64,000 bases of DNA from Lasiosphaeris hirsuta. Its lineage: Eukaryota; Ascomycota; Sordariomycetes; Sordariales; Lasiosphaeriaceae. The translations under genes were made by a program, and so were the position numbers. Where the stretch lies: assembly GCA_030549175.1 (NCBI GenBank), contig JAUKUA010000006.1, positions 1-64,000 on the forward strand. The letters are read 5' to 3'. The first letter of the stretch is position 1. Each line of letters opens with the position of its first letter. The notes under the pieces were generated by a model. The model had not been told where the DNA came from and ran no database searches. It saw only the letters and a program-made list of their open reading frames with translations. Shown in pieces: positions 46,329-58,158 of the stretch.

Positions 46329-49300
46329 TTAGTCAACGCTCCACACCGAGGCCGTTTCTAAGCCGGTACTATCCTCTGGAGGCGCCGGGGACCGCCGTAG
46401 CAACTGGTTGAAGCTGTTGGCGAGCTCATCAACCGTCAGGGGTGAGGTAAAGGTGGTGCCATGTGTGCTGAGTCTAAAGGTCCCCCAACCGGCCTTGTCA
46501 GCGTCGGGTGACACGGTCGGGGGTGTTATGTCTAATACCGACTCTCGCCTCGGATCAAAATGTCTTTGTAGTAGTTCCAAAAGCTCCTCTTCCACCTCGT
46601 CCGAGAACGTCGTACGGATGGTGGTCCCGAGTAGCTCAACGTGATAAGCATCCATCTTGCCGTGCATCAACAGCCTTTTGGTGACGGAGGCGAGGAAGAA
46701 CAACCGCCTAGGTCCGTCCGCGCCCTCGAAATGCCCCCGCACACGAAGTCCCTGGCAGAAGCATTCCATCACAGTGGCGTCTACATCCTCCTTGTCGTAT
46801 CCCCAATGGCTGCTGGTGGCTCGGAGGATCCCTTTGACCCTTTTGGACAGATTCAGGGGTGTGATCTTGGTGTCCAGGTCGCCACCCGCGAGGAGGAAGT
46901 CGTCGAGGGTCTGTAGATAATCGTTCATCACTGCCGGGCCCATATGCCGGGAGAAAGCGCTCATGAGATACATTGCAAAGGCCGTAAGACCGCTGCGGGG
47001 TGGCGTAGCGTTGGGATCCGCGCCGTTCCGGAGAAAGGCCGAGACTATCCCCCTCGCGAGCGCCCTCCGCAGACGGGGGCCGTTGCAGCCCGAAGTCGAG
47101 CAGTGGAATGTGCGGCACGTAAAGGCCAACCACGGTGTTGACTCCGGGAGCGGCTTGTACCGTTTGTTTGGGTCTTGGCCTTGTTCAAGGACCGTTATCA
47201 ACATCTCGCTGACTTTGTCGGTGGGGCTGAGGAGGTCGATTTCGAGGGCGTCCTTGACAATTATGTGCAGTGGCGGCGCGACAAAGTCACCAAGGTAGTT
47301 CGAGTCGTTGGCCTTGTCCTTCACGTACCAAGTGAGACTGGACCGAATAACCCGCTCCCGAACCACGAGCTTGATGGGACAGGTGCGCGAGTTGCAGTGG
47401 AATCGTATTCGTCCAGCATCAAAGAGTGCTTCGACGGCTGCCTCTAGAGAATCCAGAAGCCTGGCGGCATGGAGGAGATTTTGTGACTCGACCTGCGATG
47501 CGAGTTCGACAATCATGGATACGATGTCGGCGAGATCTCCAGTGATGCCGTGAGACGTCCTGGCAACACCCGCCAGAGCGATAGTATCGGGGTCATTGAG
47601 GTGGGACATTTGAGAAATGAAACTGGTCGATTTTACAATCGCGGCTCCAGCTCTGGCAATGGCCAGGGCAGGGTCAAAGCTCTTTGTCAATTTCGCCGTC
47701 ATGAATTGAGCCATGTCCTTTGTGCATAAGAAATCCCGTACGGTACGGTGCAGGAACTCGACGACCTCTCCATCTCTGCGGCCCCAATGGGCGCCATGGG
47801 GACGGACCTCCAGCAGGCCTTGGGACCTGGCGTTGATGCGTCTCTCTGTCTGGCTGCGCTGTTTTTTCAGGTCCTCGCTGGATCGGGGTTTCACCGGGAG
47901 GCGGATCGCATAGTCTTCGTTGCGCTCTTCCTCGTCTACATATGTATAGAAATCTACTTGGAGTGGCTCCAGTGAGAAGAGGGCAACCAGGAGCGTCCTA
48001 GCCATCCTTTCGTGGTAAAGGGGATCAACCTTGTTGAGCATGTGCTGGAAAAGATGGCCAAGATCGGTCGGCAGCATTTCCAGCCGCTTATGCAGATCTT
48101 TAATGGTGTCTTCGTTGGTGAGGCCATCTCGCAGTGACTTGGTTACTAGAAATACCCACAGAAAGACACCTTCGGCCCGTTCCCGGATTTCATCAATGAA
48201 GTTTTGCTGAGCGTACTCTCCCAGGTCCAGCAGTGACCATCGGGGGTGAGATCGGAGCCGGCCGCTGGCGTACCGGAATATGTCGTCGCGTGTGAGATCT
48301 TGCATGTAGAACTTGCTGTCGCGCCCAAATGCGTCCTCAAAGACATTCCAGGGCCGGCTGGAAATACACAGCTTCAGGTTCTTGGAGAGCGACAGGCTCT
48401 GCATGAGCTCGCAAAGATCCAGGTGATCGCCGTTGTACTCGTCGAGGCCGTCGATGAAGAAGCAGAACTTGCGCGACACCTTGTCTGCGGCTGCGACGCG
48501 ATTCAGCGCTGCTGTGAGCTCGAGCGTGGTCCAAGGGTTGGTGCCTTTTACGCCCAGTTTCCTGCTGTCGGCCCAGCGCTTGGGGCAGGCACTGCTCATC
48601 AACTCCGGGCAGCTTTGGAATATGTCGTAGAGAAGAGTCTGCAGCAGGCCTTTTTGAGACTTCTGCATGTCTGTGCCGGTGCTCCAGAAGTAATGCGAGG
48701 CTGTTGCGAAGCCGTTGGGTGCCCACTCTGCCAAAAGCCGTTCGGTCCTGGGATCGTGTATGATAAGTTTGATGAGTGTCGATTTTCCTGAACCGGCCTT
48801 GCCCGAGACCCAGAAGATGCCTTGCTCGCTTTGGAGCCATTTCCGGAAGGGTGAATCGTCTTGGTATATCCATTGGAACGTGCTCTCGTATGCGTTGGCA
48901 ATGTTGTCCTCTCGGAAGGGCCGCTGCTCAAAGTTGAGGCTCCGGAGCACAGCCTGCTCCGCCGAGACGTCGAGCTCGACAGAAATGATGCTTGCAAGGC
49001 TCGAAGTGATCCTTTCAGCGACGTCTGGAGGGATGAAGTCCCTCTGAGTGATGCCGTCGTCGTGCCGGGGCGCGTGAGTGCTTTGCAAATCGAGCTTCAG
49101 ATCAGCTATCCCTTGCGACACTTTGTCCATCTTGGATGCCTGGTCCAGGTGAAGGCGAGAATTTTCGATTCGCAGAGTCTTTAGGTGTTTATCTAGCGCG
49201 GAGACCTGATCGCTGCAAAGATTTGTTTAAATGGCCTTCCAGAAAACAAGACGTGTGGACTGTAGGTACCTGAGTATGACGGTCAAATGAACCGATATCG

Positions 49301-49769
49301 CTCGCTGCGTTCTCTCGAGTCGAGTTTCTAGCGCAGTGATCTTGGAAGCGTCCCACACCGTCCGCAAGCCGACCTTGACGCTCCTCCATAACTTGTGCTT
49401 GTCCCCAGAGACCGTGAGCTTCTGCAAGAGACCAAGCAGCTCAGCGCAATCGGCTTTCGAGTCGGCCGAGAGCTGCACCAAGGCCGCAGCCCGTTGTCGA
49501 GCCGCCTCGGCCGCCAGCTTCTTCTGGCTGGGAACTCGGTCGCTTCGCCCGGGGACCTCCTTTTCTGGCGGAATCACGATGGCGGCATGGTTCTCGAGGG
49601 TCCCGCTGAGGGTGTGCAGCTTGCTGTAGATATCATCCAGATGCAGGTTGTCGGCCGACGCGCCCTGGGCCGAACGAAACACCTCGCTCGTTGTCGAGAT
49701 TAAGCTGCCGGCGAACTGAACAAATTGGCACACTGCCGTCGCGATGCTGAGCGCCGTGAGAGGCTCCAT
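46329..49769 (-). CDS. NACHT/P-loop STAND NTPase (fungal NLR-like protein)
   Basis: Two exons (49769-49270 and 49212-46329; 57-nt intron) encode 1127 residues. I chose the ATG giving MEPLTALSIATAVCQFVQFA, the typical start of these proteins, over one 16 codons upstream. Residues about 1-160 are the fungal STAND N-terminal helical domain. Next comes a linker with a coiled-coil look, then the NACHT core with Walker A GKAGSGKST (near 305), Walker B FCFFIDGLDEYNGD (near 424) and sensor SSRPWNVFEDAF. A helical DUF7791-like region follows (LLVALFSLEPLQVDFYTYVD; VEFLHRTVRDFL). No ankyrin, TPR or WD repeats are visible; the last 400 residues show no known repeat. Such proteins act in non-self recognition and regulated cell death. 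The gene looks intact, unlike its neighbours. Confidence 0.88.
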
Positions 49770-50559
49770 TTTGAGGATGAATATTAAATGTTGAAGATTG
49801 GAGTCAGCACTCTGCATGATTCAGCTGCGGGGTTTCACGTCCGTCTTCGAGGGCGGCCTCATGATTGGGCAGATCGAACGGCGCCCAACGGCATGGCGCA
49901 GTAACGCCGCGCCGAAACTCCCCTGATCATATCGAAATACTACCCAAAACCGCCTTCTTTGCCCTTTCATCAACACAGCAAGTTCTGCACCTAGTCTTCT
50001 CCGGCTTCGCTCTTCCCCAGCCGTGCTCGACTTTCCTATGGTTAGGGTTATGGTTAGAACCCTACCATAGTACATGTGCCCTCTAAACTTCGAGCAGACT
50101 TAACCTGACACGCCTATGATGACAGTAACAAAAGCCTTAAAATTGGTGTGTTAGCGGCCAAGAAGGCAATTAGTAGGCAATTTATCATCCATTGTCTGGA
50201 TGTATATTATGATCCCTGAATGGGGGTATTTTCTAGCCAGACTCTCACTTTCCGTCTCTTTACCTACCTTACCACAGAATACTCAAGTACCTAATTCAAA
50301 ATAATCTCTCGTTACGTGTTAGCTGCCTCAGGTACTCCCTAAGGTAGTACAGTGCCTGGATAACCTACCCCTCCTTAGCTCTCTCAGCTCTCTCGGTTCT
50401 TTCGGCTCTTTCGGCTCTCAGCTCCCATAATCCGCCTTGATCTCGGGCTCCACCTCGTGGGCCGCAGCCTTCACCGTCCATTTAGCTGCCCTTCATAACT
50501 CATCCTCACTGACAAGCCATTAAATTGTCTCCAGCCCAGCCTCGGATCTTCGATTGGCG

Positions 50560-52091
50560 TCCACTCCTCAAAGGCCTTGCCCCAATCGCAGAGGATGCTG
50601 CAGAGACTTTGGATTTTGGGGCTGGTCGGATGGGGTGGTAGTCAGATTGGCAGTAAATGACCTTTAAGATGCACTTTTCATCGCCCCGGAACCTCGCGAG
50701 CGTGGAGTACGTGCAGTTAACGAGGGATGTCTTGCTCAGATCCGCCCCCTGGCGGTGGGGATGGAGGGCGTTAGTGACATACCCTGGGCGGTATAGAACG
50801 GGGTGGGAGGTAGTAATGTAGAATGGGTTTACACCTTCTTAAGATACCAATCAATCCTGGGGGTGTCCTTTTGGCCGCTGGGGTCGACTTGGGTTTGGTC
50901 AACGTTGCTGTCAAAGTCGGAAAGCTCAGCAACGGGGTGTAGCGAGATAACTCCGTAGCTGTATCGTGCTTTGCGTGAGAACCTCGGGAATCTGCGCAAT
51001 CAAAACTTGGTGCCACTCGCTGAAGCTGGGTTCCTGGCCGAGCTTGTCTTGAAAAAAGCCTTCTAACCGCCCCCCGGCCGGCCGCTAGCTGTATTTACGA
51101 CTTTTATCAGTATGGGTACTCATCTACTCGCGAGATACGGAGGGCGTACGCGTGGCTAGCCCGCAGCACCTTGTCTGGGTATTGATTTTTCAAAATTTCA
51201 TGGATGCAAGGTGACGAGCCGAGGCGGCTAGCAGGATTTTCTAGGGGAAACATGTTAGCTGACCGACCTCAAATAGCAGCGCCCTCAAGCTTGAAACAGA
51301 AAAACACACCTTGGGCTCCTTTTGTGTCGCTTCCAACACCCCCTTGACCTGTGCTCCAACCAGTGTGCGAATGCCGGTGAGCGAATGGTTGAAAAAGGTC
51401 ATAAACTCCTCCTTGTGAATGTGAGTTTGCATTAGCTTGGGTCATCCCTCATCCGATAGCGCAGCTGCTGGGTAAGAATCTTGCATACTTTGTGATGGTG
51501 TAGTCTTTGTTGTCCTTAGTATTCCAGGGCAAGATGCGTGCCATATTCTCCCTCTTCTTCGGCGTGTTGATGGGTGGCGATAGAGCAAACTGGGGCGGGC
51601 CGCTTGCTCCCCAGAAGATGCGTTTCACCCCATGCTCCCAGTCCCTCGTGAAGAAGGTGTTGAACTCGGCTTCGTCGAGATTACTGAGCCGTAGGCTTGT
51701 CTGGCGCTTGAGGTAATCTTCAAACCCATCGTCTAGCATGCCGTCTCTGGTGATGCATTCCTTCAGGGAAAAGGGGCTGACGGATGTGATTTCATAGCCG
51801 ATGACATCCTGGTGGGGTATAAGCAGTCCTACAAGTAGAAACAGCCGACGAGTTACTACAGCGCTGAGACGTACAACAGTGCCTCCACCGGCGTCGCAAA
51901 CGACAAATGAATCTCCTGCCCAATATTACCGTTAGAAAAGGCACAAGCTTTTGGAGGAGGGAAGGACCAGCCTTAACTGCCTGAAGCCTGCCCTGGTGGA
52001 AAAGGGTGCATAACCAAGCTGCCTCTAGCTCATGAATAAGGTCCAGTGTTGTAGCTCCAATATATCTTCCCGTGACAGAAGACGGCGACAT
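50560..52091 (-). pseudogene. Truncated Hsp70-like (actin-fold ATPase) gene remnant
   Basis: Minus-strand pieces follow the order of a fungal Hsp70-like protein: ELEAAWLCTLFHQG, GDSFVVCDAGGGTV (phosphate-2 motif, about 51.88-51.91 kb), DVIGYEITSVSPFSLKEC, DEAEFNTFFTRDWEHGVKRI, FFNHSLTGIRTLVGAQVKGV, SSPCIHEILKNQYPDK, and near 50.8-50.9 kb RIDWYLKKV and ADLSKTSLVNCTYSTLARF. Several canonical introns can be placed, one of which joins GGGTV to DVIGYEI. The N-terminal phosphate-1 segment (GIDFGTT-like) is missing upstream of 52.09 kb, the GGFG adenosine-site region near 51.2 kb is out of frame, and the exon ending DYTITK cannot be joined to the next without a stop. I therefore call it a pseudogene. 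In-frame rescue by unusual splicing is not excluded. Confidence 0.65.
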
Positions 52092-54151
52092 TTTGGATCC
52101 TGCTCGGGTGTGGAATGTTCCCAGCTATCCTGGGTTTTGATGGTGCACTCAATGGCGGGGACAAGATGATGGGTTTGACTACCAGTTAGCTAATTGCTGA
52201 TACCTGTATAGCTCCGAGTCCCACAGACGATCATTGTCAGCTTTGCTGATGGTTTTATGAGTAGGCATTGTAGTTCTTTCGCATCAGCCGAAAGATAAAG
52301 TATTAGTACCTTATCACCCTTTTACCAACTTTCTTATGAACCTTGATTGAACATTTTTCGATTTTTTGAGTGCTATAAACCCAAGGTACAACTACTTATC
52401 TTCCCGTGTCGATATCCCATCTCCTTCTCGGACCCCGAGTCCACGTCCACTCTTCGAACCCATCTTCACAAAATCACAACGGGGGCCAGGAACAGTAACC
52501 GTCAGCCCACCCCACAACCTCCCAAATTGCGCGTGATAACCCTCATAAACTGGTGGTGTCCCTGCCCCTCCCCCTCGGCCCCTCCCACGCGCGAGTCGCT
52601 TCGATGAGCGACACCATACCTAACAAACCACGCCTAGAGATTCGACACGCACACATGCGTTAGCGACCTAGAATGACAGCGCCTACATCTAGTGCGAAGC
52701 GTACTTCCGCTCGCCAGGCTTTTCCCTCGGCCTCCGCACCCAGCCGCCGTGTCCGGAGGGGGTGGAGCAGCAGTTCATCGACCTCCGCAGGAAAGCGCTG
52801 TGCGAGGCGTGTGGCCATGGGGTGCGTGGTCCCGGAGTATACTCTAAGGGAGAAGCGAGACCTGCAGATCGGGTGGTTGGCTAGGAGCAACCGGATGTTG
52901 GCTACGGGGGGGGTGATTGGGGGGTGGAGAGGCGGGAGAGGGAGAGAGATGAACAGAGGCGGCATTGGAAGTGGAGGCTGCTGGTGATGGAGGAGAGGGA
53001 GGAGAGGAAGAGGTTGGAGGAGAGGGCGAAAGCGGACGATAAGAGGGTAGATGGGGACGAGGGCGAGGAGACGGAGACGGGAGGGAGAGACGACAGGCCA
53101 CGACTTGAGGGGGATAGATCAGTGGGGTTGAGAAAATGCGGAATGTGAAACAAATAAGTTCATGGCCATACTGTCAATCCCTTATTAGGGTGAAGGTCAG
53201 CCTAACATCATAAGACTTGGGGTTTTAATGCTGATGAAAGACTTCACCACATTTAGCTTCCATTTGGTTTGGGAAGTGAGGTAAGTAACAAGTGGCGAGA
53301 CCCTGACCCTGGAATATAGACTTGACGTCACTGAGGACATGAATGCCATCGCATGACCGATTCATAAGCCTCACTCATCATATGTTCGAGACTTTGCACG
53401 GGCGAATCAGCAGCGGCGACGTTGTTTTTGACAAGATTGGGCTGAGGTTGGATGATTTGCCCCACAACAGGACGAGCCGAATGAGCAGCCAGATCAGACG
53501 CCCCCTTCGCTGATGGGCTAGCACGCTAGCCAATGGCAGGCCAACACAGCGCTGTGCGCCAAATAGCGACCAAGGGCCCCCTGGCCGCCATTCCAATCGC
53601 TCCTTCAGGGCTGCAAGACGTTGCAGCCGTTCCCGTCCCACTCCAATTCCGCAGGGCCGATCGAGGGCTTTCCACGTGTTTTTGTTTGGGTGTCGCTTGT
53701 CGCCGCTGCCCGTCATGGTCCGGGATGCGAGTTGTCCTTTCCCTCCCTTGATATCCGTACTTTAAATTTTTTTCTTCAATGGCTGGCTTGCCGTGCAAAA
53801 CACTCGCTGAATCGTCTTTCAACTCGGCGCCCCCCTCTGGCTTGGCTAACCCACACATCGCGCCTCGGGGTTGACGACACCCAAGACCTGGCCGCGGCGA
53901 TTCCCGCTCCTACAGCAAGGTAGACTTTATCTTCCTGGTCTGATTTCCCTCAACGCCAGTCCAACAAGGTTCCCAAGGTTATTCCGCGCACCTTCGGTTG
54001 GGTCGAGAAATACGGTTCAACTTTCAAGGTTCTCAACAGTGGGCGCCACCCGTTGAAGAACCCGGACCGCGACTGAGCTTGTCCAGCGAATTTTCCAACT
54101 TTTTTTTTTGTTTTTTTTTTTTTTTTTTTTTTCGCATGGACCGAACTTGAA
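52092..54151. other. Intergenic region, no gene recognised
   Basis: A Lys/Glu/Arg-rich open frame (52.92-53.15 kb) and a Ser/Arg-rich one (52.67-52.99 kb) overlap on the plus strand, but neither has a recognisable domain or codon pattern I trust. A long T tract interrupted by one G (54100-54132) lies just upstream of the C2H2-type gene, in its leader. Confidence 0.4.
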
Positions 54152-56467
54152 ATGGAAACCCCATGGGCAGTCCCCCGCTGGGATTCCAAGTCGACCACCA
54201 TGCCCCAAACCAACCGGCCGCCGAGCCAGGCTGCGGGCGACGCGCCAAATAGATACCAGCGTCCGTCATTATCACCGAACCGGTCCCTCTGGACCCAGGA
54301 TGCAGGCAAGCTTTCGGGCCGCGGGAGCAGCCGGCCGCAGCACGACAGCATCGCGTTGCGCTTGCCATTGGCGAGAAAGCCTGGGGTCGAGAATCAGGAC
54401 CTGCAGGACAGAGAGCGTCGGCCGGGCCCCGGCTTGCGCAGGTCTCCCCAGACGCAGCGGATACGGGACGCCGTCGCCAGCTTGAGGTGCCTCGACGAGA
54501 TTTTTGCCTCCGTCGACGCCCCAGACCCCGATGTCCAGCGCCCCGCAGTACGGCCTGCCAATGTCGGCTTGTTTGGAGGCCCCCTGACCACCAGCCCACT
54601 TCAGAACCCACTCGGTCGCCACCCGACAGGGCGCGAGAAGGGGCCACGGCGGCCGAGCTACGCTGTAGATGGCCCGGTCGGTCAATCTGACTCCTGCCGT
54701 AGCTCGGAGGGAGGTTTTCCTGACGGCGAGACCGATTCGCGGGTGCTGTACCCGTGTCCGTTTAGGAATCGGAACCCAGCACGTTTCAACATTCGCGATC
54801 ACAAGCAGTGCGCTGGGACAAAGTTTAACTCGGTATCTCAGCTGACGTGGGTTTTTACTGATCGCGAGGATCGGGTCTTTGCTGACGGACGCAGGCACCA
54901 CATGATAGCCCACCACTCGCGCCAGAACGCGGTACATCAGTGTCGACGATGCAACCTCGACTTCCACAGCCAAACTGCGCTCGTTGAACATCTGATGCTC
55001 CCCAAAGAGCAGATGTGTGAGCTGAGGTCCGCCCTGCCAAGTACTGACCCCGAAGATGGACTATCGGATAGCGCTGAGAAGACCTTGGCTGGCACTCACG
55101 ATCCTGTCGACTGTACTTGGGAGTCCATCTGGCGGCTGGTCTTTCCGGCGGACATTGACGTACCTGCTCCGGGTAAGCCGCAAATATTGCAACTGGTGTC
55201 GACATTGGCTTATTGTATTATTGCAGAGTTTCACCCGGTCGTCGAGCTGGTTGAAGTCGAACAAGCGCTTGACGAGGCCCAGGAAACGCTCAAGACCGGC
55301 TTGCAAGACAAGCTCAGACTCCTCCTTCCCGCCACCATTGAGGACAGCTACTGTACTTTTCTGGCGGGCCAGCTGGAGCTCGTCTACGAGACACACCGAG
55401 CCAACGTCATGAGACAATGCCTGGCCCGCTCGGGCTCGACAACCGACCAACCAGCCCCGGCCAAAGCGGCCATCACCAAGCGAGAGAGTCTCGTCCGAAA
55501 AAACACACGCAGATCCAGACGAAGCACCATGACGCAGGGCTTCCGCCTCCCAGACACCACCACCGAAGCTGCATCCGATGCAGCACCGTCGGAAGCATCC
55601 ACACGGCTCCCAGAAAGAAACCTCAAAAGACTGTCCACCCGCTCGAGCCAGACCGACGCGAAGCCGGCAGCCCCGTCCCGCGCCGACACCTCGACATCCC
55701 CGCCGCGTCCCTTCCCCTTCCGACCAATCTCGTACAACGCTACCGCCCACCCGGCGTCCCGGACCGGGACCAAAACCCCCTCGGCCGCGAGCGACACCAA
55801 TGACTACAGCTCGCGCGACTCGCGCGACTCGGGCATCGGCATGCCATGCGACACGTGCGAGCTCGAGACATGCCAGTGCAGACACCCCGCAACCCTCTCG
55901 CTCGCCTCGCGCAGACAGACCCAAAGCCCCACCAGCGGCCCGGGCACGCCGACCACACCCTTGACGCCCACGGCGACGACACCCTGGCCCCCGTCCCCGT
56001 CCCCGGCCCCGGCCCCGGACACCCCGACCAAACCTCCCGAGGCTGCCCCCCCTGTCGCCACGGCCAAGTCGTCGCTCGCCTCCCCGCGGACGTACCCCAT
56101 CCTCGACAGCATCCTGATTGGTAGCAGCCGAGGTGTCGGCGGCGGCGGCGGTGGTGGTAGTGGTGGTAGTGGTAGTGGTAGTGGTAGTGGTAGTGGTAGT
56201 GGTAGTGGTAGTGGTGGTAGTGGTAGTGGTAGTGGTAGTGGTGGTAGTGGTGGTAGTGGCGGTGATGGTAGTGTAGCCCAGCCCGGGAAACACCCGCCGC
56301 CGCCGCCGCTTCGCCACCAGCCGCGGCTGCGCGTGCGCACGCGCGAGATGGATGTGTTTGGGCCTAGCCAGGTCGAGGTCAGCGAGACGGCGAGCGCGGG
56401 CGAGATGTTCTCGCCGCAGTCGTTCAAGCGGAGGGTGACGGGGATGCTAGGGAAGGGGGGTAGGTAG
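54152..56467 (+). CDS. C2H2-type zinc-binding protein of unknown function with Gly-Ser repeat
   Basis: Read through without introns this is 771 residues. Two internal GT-AG introns of 48 nt (54847-54894) and 54 nt (55173-55226) are likely, giving 737; both are multiples of three and stopless. A central cysteine/histidine block (LYPCPFRNRNPARFNIRDHK near residue 200; HQCRRCNLDFHSQTALVEHL near 245) matches a fungal group of C2H2-like proteins. There the second finger is followed by DPEDG and a TWESIWRLVFP segment. The C-terminal half is disordered and rich in Ser/Thr/Pro. It includes a (GGTAGT)-encoded Gly-Ser run and ends with a conserved-looking QSFKRRVTGMLGKGG. A nuclear or signalling role is possible, but no function is established. 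The ATG at 54152 follows a T-rich leader directly. Confidence 0.72.
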   Translation: METPWAVPRWDSKSTTMPQTNRPPSQAAGDAPNRYQRPSLSPNRSLWTQDAGKLSGRGSSRPQHDSIALRLPLARKPGVENQDLQDRERRPGPGLRRSPQTQRIRDAVASLRCLDEIFASVDAPDPDVQRPAVRPANVGLFGGPLTTSPLQNPLGRHPTGREKGPRRPSYAVDGPVGQSDSCRSSEGGFPDGETDSRVLYPCPFRNRNPARFNIRDHKQCAGTKFNSVSQLTWVFTDREDRVFADGRRHHMIAHHSRQNAVHQCRRCNLDFHSQTALVEHLMLPKEQMCELRSALPSTDPEDGLSDSAEKTLAGTHDPVDCTWESIWRLVFPADIDVPAPGKPQILQLVSTLAYCIIAEFHPVVELVEVEQALDEAQETLKTGLQDKLRLLLPATIEDSYCTFLAGQLELVYETHRANVMRQCLARSGSTTDQPAPAKAAITKRESLVRKNTRRSRRSTMTQGFRLPDTTTEAASDAAPSEASTRLPERNLKRLSTRSSQTDAKPAAPSRADTSTSPPRPFPFRPISYNATAHPASRTGTKTPSAASDTNDYSSRDSRDSGIGMPCDTCELETCQCRHPATLSLASRRQTQSPTSGPGTPTTPLTPTATTPWPPSPSPAPAPDTPTKPPEAAPPVATAKSSLASPRTYPILDSILIGSSRGVGGGGGGGSGGSGSGSGSGSGSGSGSGGSGSGSGSGGSGGSGGDGSVAQPGKHPPPPPLRHQPRLRVRTREMDVFGPSQVEVSETASAGEMFSPQSFKRRVTGMLGKGGR
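56145..56265 (+). repeat. (GGTAGT)n hexanucleotide repeat coding for Gly-Ser
   Basis: Roughly twenty near-perfect GGTAGT/GGTGGTAGT units lie inside the coding region of the C2H2-type protein and give a Gly-Ser tract. The copy number is expected to vary between strains. Confidence 0.95.
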
Positions 56468-58158
56468 GCGTCTGTGTGGACGGGGGAGATTGTTTGCATG
56501 TGGGAACGGGGAGATGATGAGATGACTTTGCATGGTTGGTCGGCGGGGAGGGGAGTATAGGGCTATTGTAATCGTAATGTATTTCAAATTCAAGCTAGAT
56601 GACGCGGAATTCCTTTTTCTGGGTTGTCAACAAGTTCCGGGATTTCCAGAACAGCCCGGGCAAAACCCATAGTAAATCCTGATGCTGCCCGCCGCGATTT
56701 CCCCTGATGGAACTGCTATTCTTTCGGTATCGCATCTCATGTCTGTATCAGCAACTCGAGATGGGGTGTTTTTTCAATCTCAGGCTTTTCCACTGTGCGG
56801 CCGGGGTTCCTCTCAAAGGGTGGCATGCTGGCGCATCCACCCACAGGTAGCCAATTCCCAGGGCTCTGGGGACGTGGACAGCTTGGAACAGCGTCGGTGG
56901 CAGTCCGGAGGGAGCACAGACAAACCGTTGATGGGGCTGACAGCAATGTCACTAACCCCCCCTGGGAGTCTCGTCCGAATCGGGAAAATGTTGTCTCAAC
57001 TACAAAGAGTCCGGGTCGTATCTCACTTGCAGCGTGATATCACCAGTCGCTCCTTCTCTTTGGAGTTGGCCCATGACGAGAGGCCGCAGAGCTGACACCC
57101 CCTTCTCCATCCTTCTTCTGCCAGGCTTACATTCCCAGCGGGGTTATCCAGTCCGCCGCTCGGCACCTTGAATCTGCTGCATCGGTCGCAAAATCCGTCC
57201 TAATTCTCCCGTCAGTCAATCAAGATTCATACACGAAAATGGCAAAGGTCATCCAGTTGCCGACTTACCTGCGTTCACTGTGCATTGGTAGCTTTCTAGT
57301 CCATCATTGAACCGTTGAACCCCCTCGGTACCTTGACTGTCGGTGTCACTCACTGTGGTTGGACCCCTCTGGGCGCTGGCGGTGTTCTAAGTTCTCATGT
57401 GGTTGGCTGTTGGATGCATCGCGACTCTGCAGTTCGACCTATGGCGTCTTCGAATCACGGCCCTCCACCGTCCTCCACAAATGTGGCCTAATTCAATAGC
57501 GCCGACGCTATCTAATGCGTTTCTATCAAAACCAAGATTAGATCTGCCAATTGCACCCGCTCCTCTTCCAGAGTTGGTTGTAAGTGGATAATTCAAGGTA
57601 GACTTCAACTAGGTAGCCTCCAACATCTACACTCAAGTGGTGCACTAGTTGCCAGTTCAATGTTTCGAATTGGGCCACATTTAAGCATGATCTACATCAG
57701 GGGCCGGTGCAACCAGCTCAAACGTCCCTCAGAGCTGAAGCACGATTATTTACCCAGCCGGCAGCGCAATTCTGCCTATATCCAGGTTCGCCGCAACTCC
57801 AATACTCGGCTTGGCAGATTGCAACCCGGTCAGGTCGCGAGGTGTCGCCTGCGAGCGCAATGCCGTTTGCGACTTCCTACTGTTCCAGAAAGCCCGCGTG
57901 ACGGCCTCGCCCGGCCAGTCACACAGCCGTTGAGAAAAACCCGGGAGAGATCTGCCTTAAACGTCTTACGTTGGCAGCGATCATCATGCGCGACACATGG
58001 GATGTTTCCTCGGGCCTTCTCGTAACCCCCCCCCTCGAGAGTGCCGGCTTCCGTGGGGATTGCGAGTACTTATCATGGCCGTAGACGCTTGATGAGAACT
58101 TCTCGGCTTGTGCAGCACAGGACATTCATTTCTTTTCCTAATTGTAACCAACTTCACC
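56468..58158. other. Intergenic region, no gene recognised
   Basis: Only short open frames without family motifs occur. The part next to 58.1 kb should be the promoter of the GH7 gene. Confidence 0.45.

Noticed and set aside
52660..53150. Charged Arg/Glu-rich open frames as a small gene
   Set aside because: Purine-rich low-complexity sequence, no domain, and overlapping frames on both strands look alike.
55061..56317. 418-codon minus-strand frame with a long poly-Thr tract
   Set aside because: Antisense reading of the GGTAGT repeat and flanks of the C2H2-type gene.
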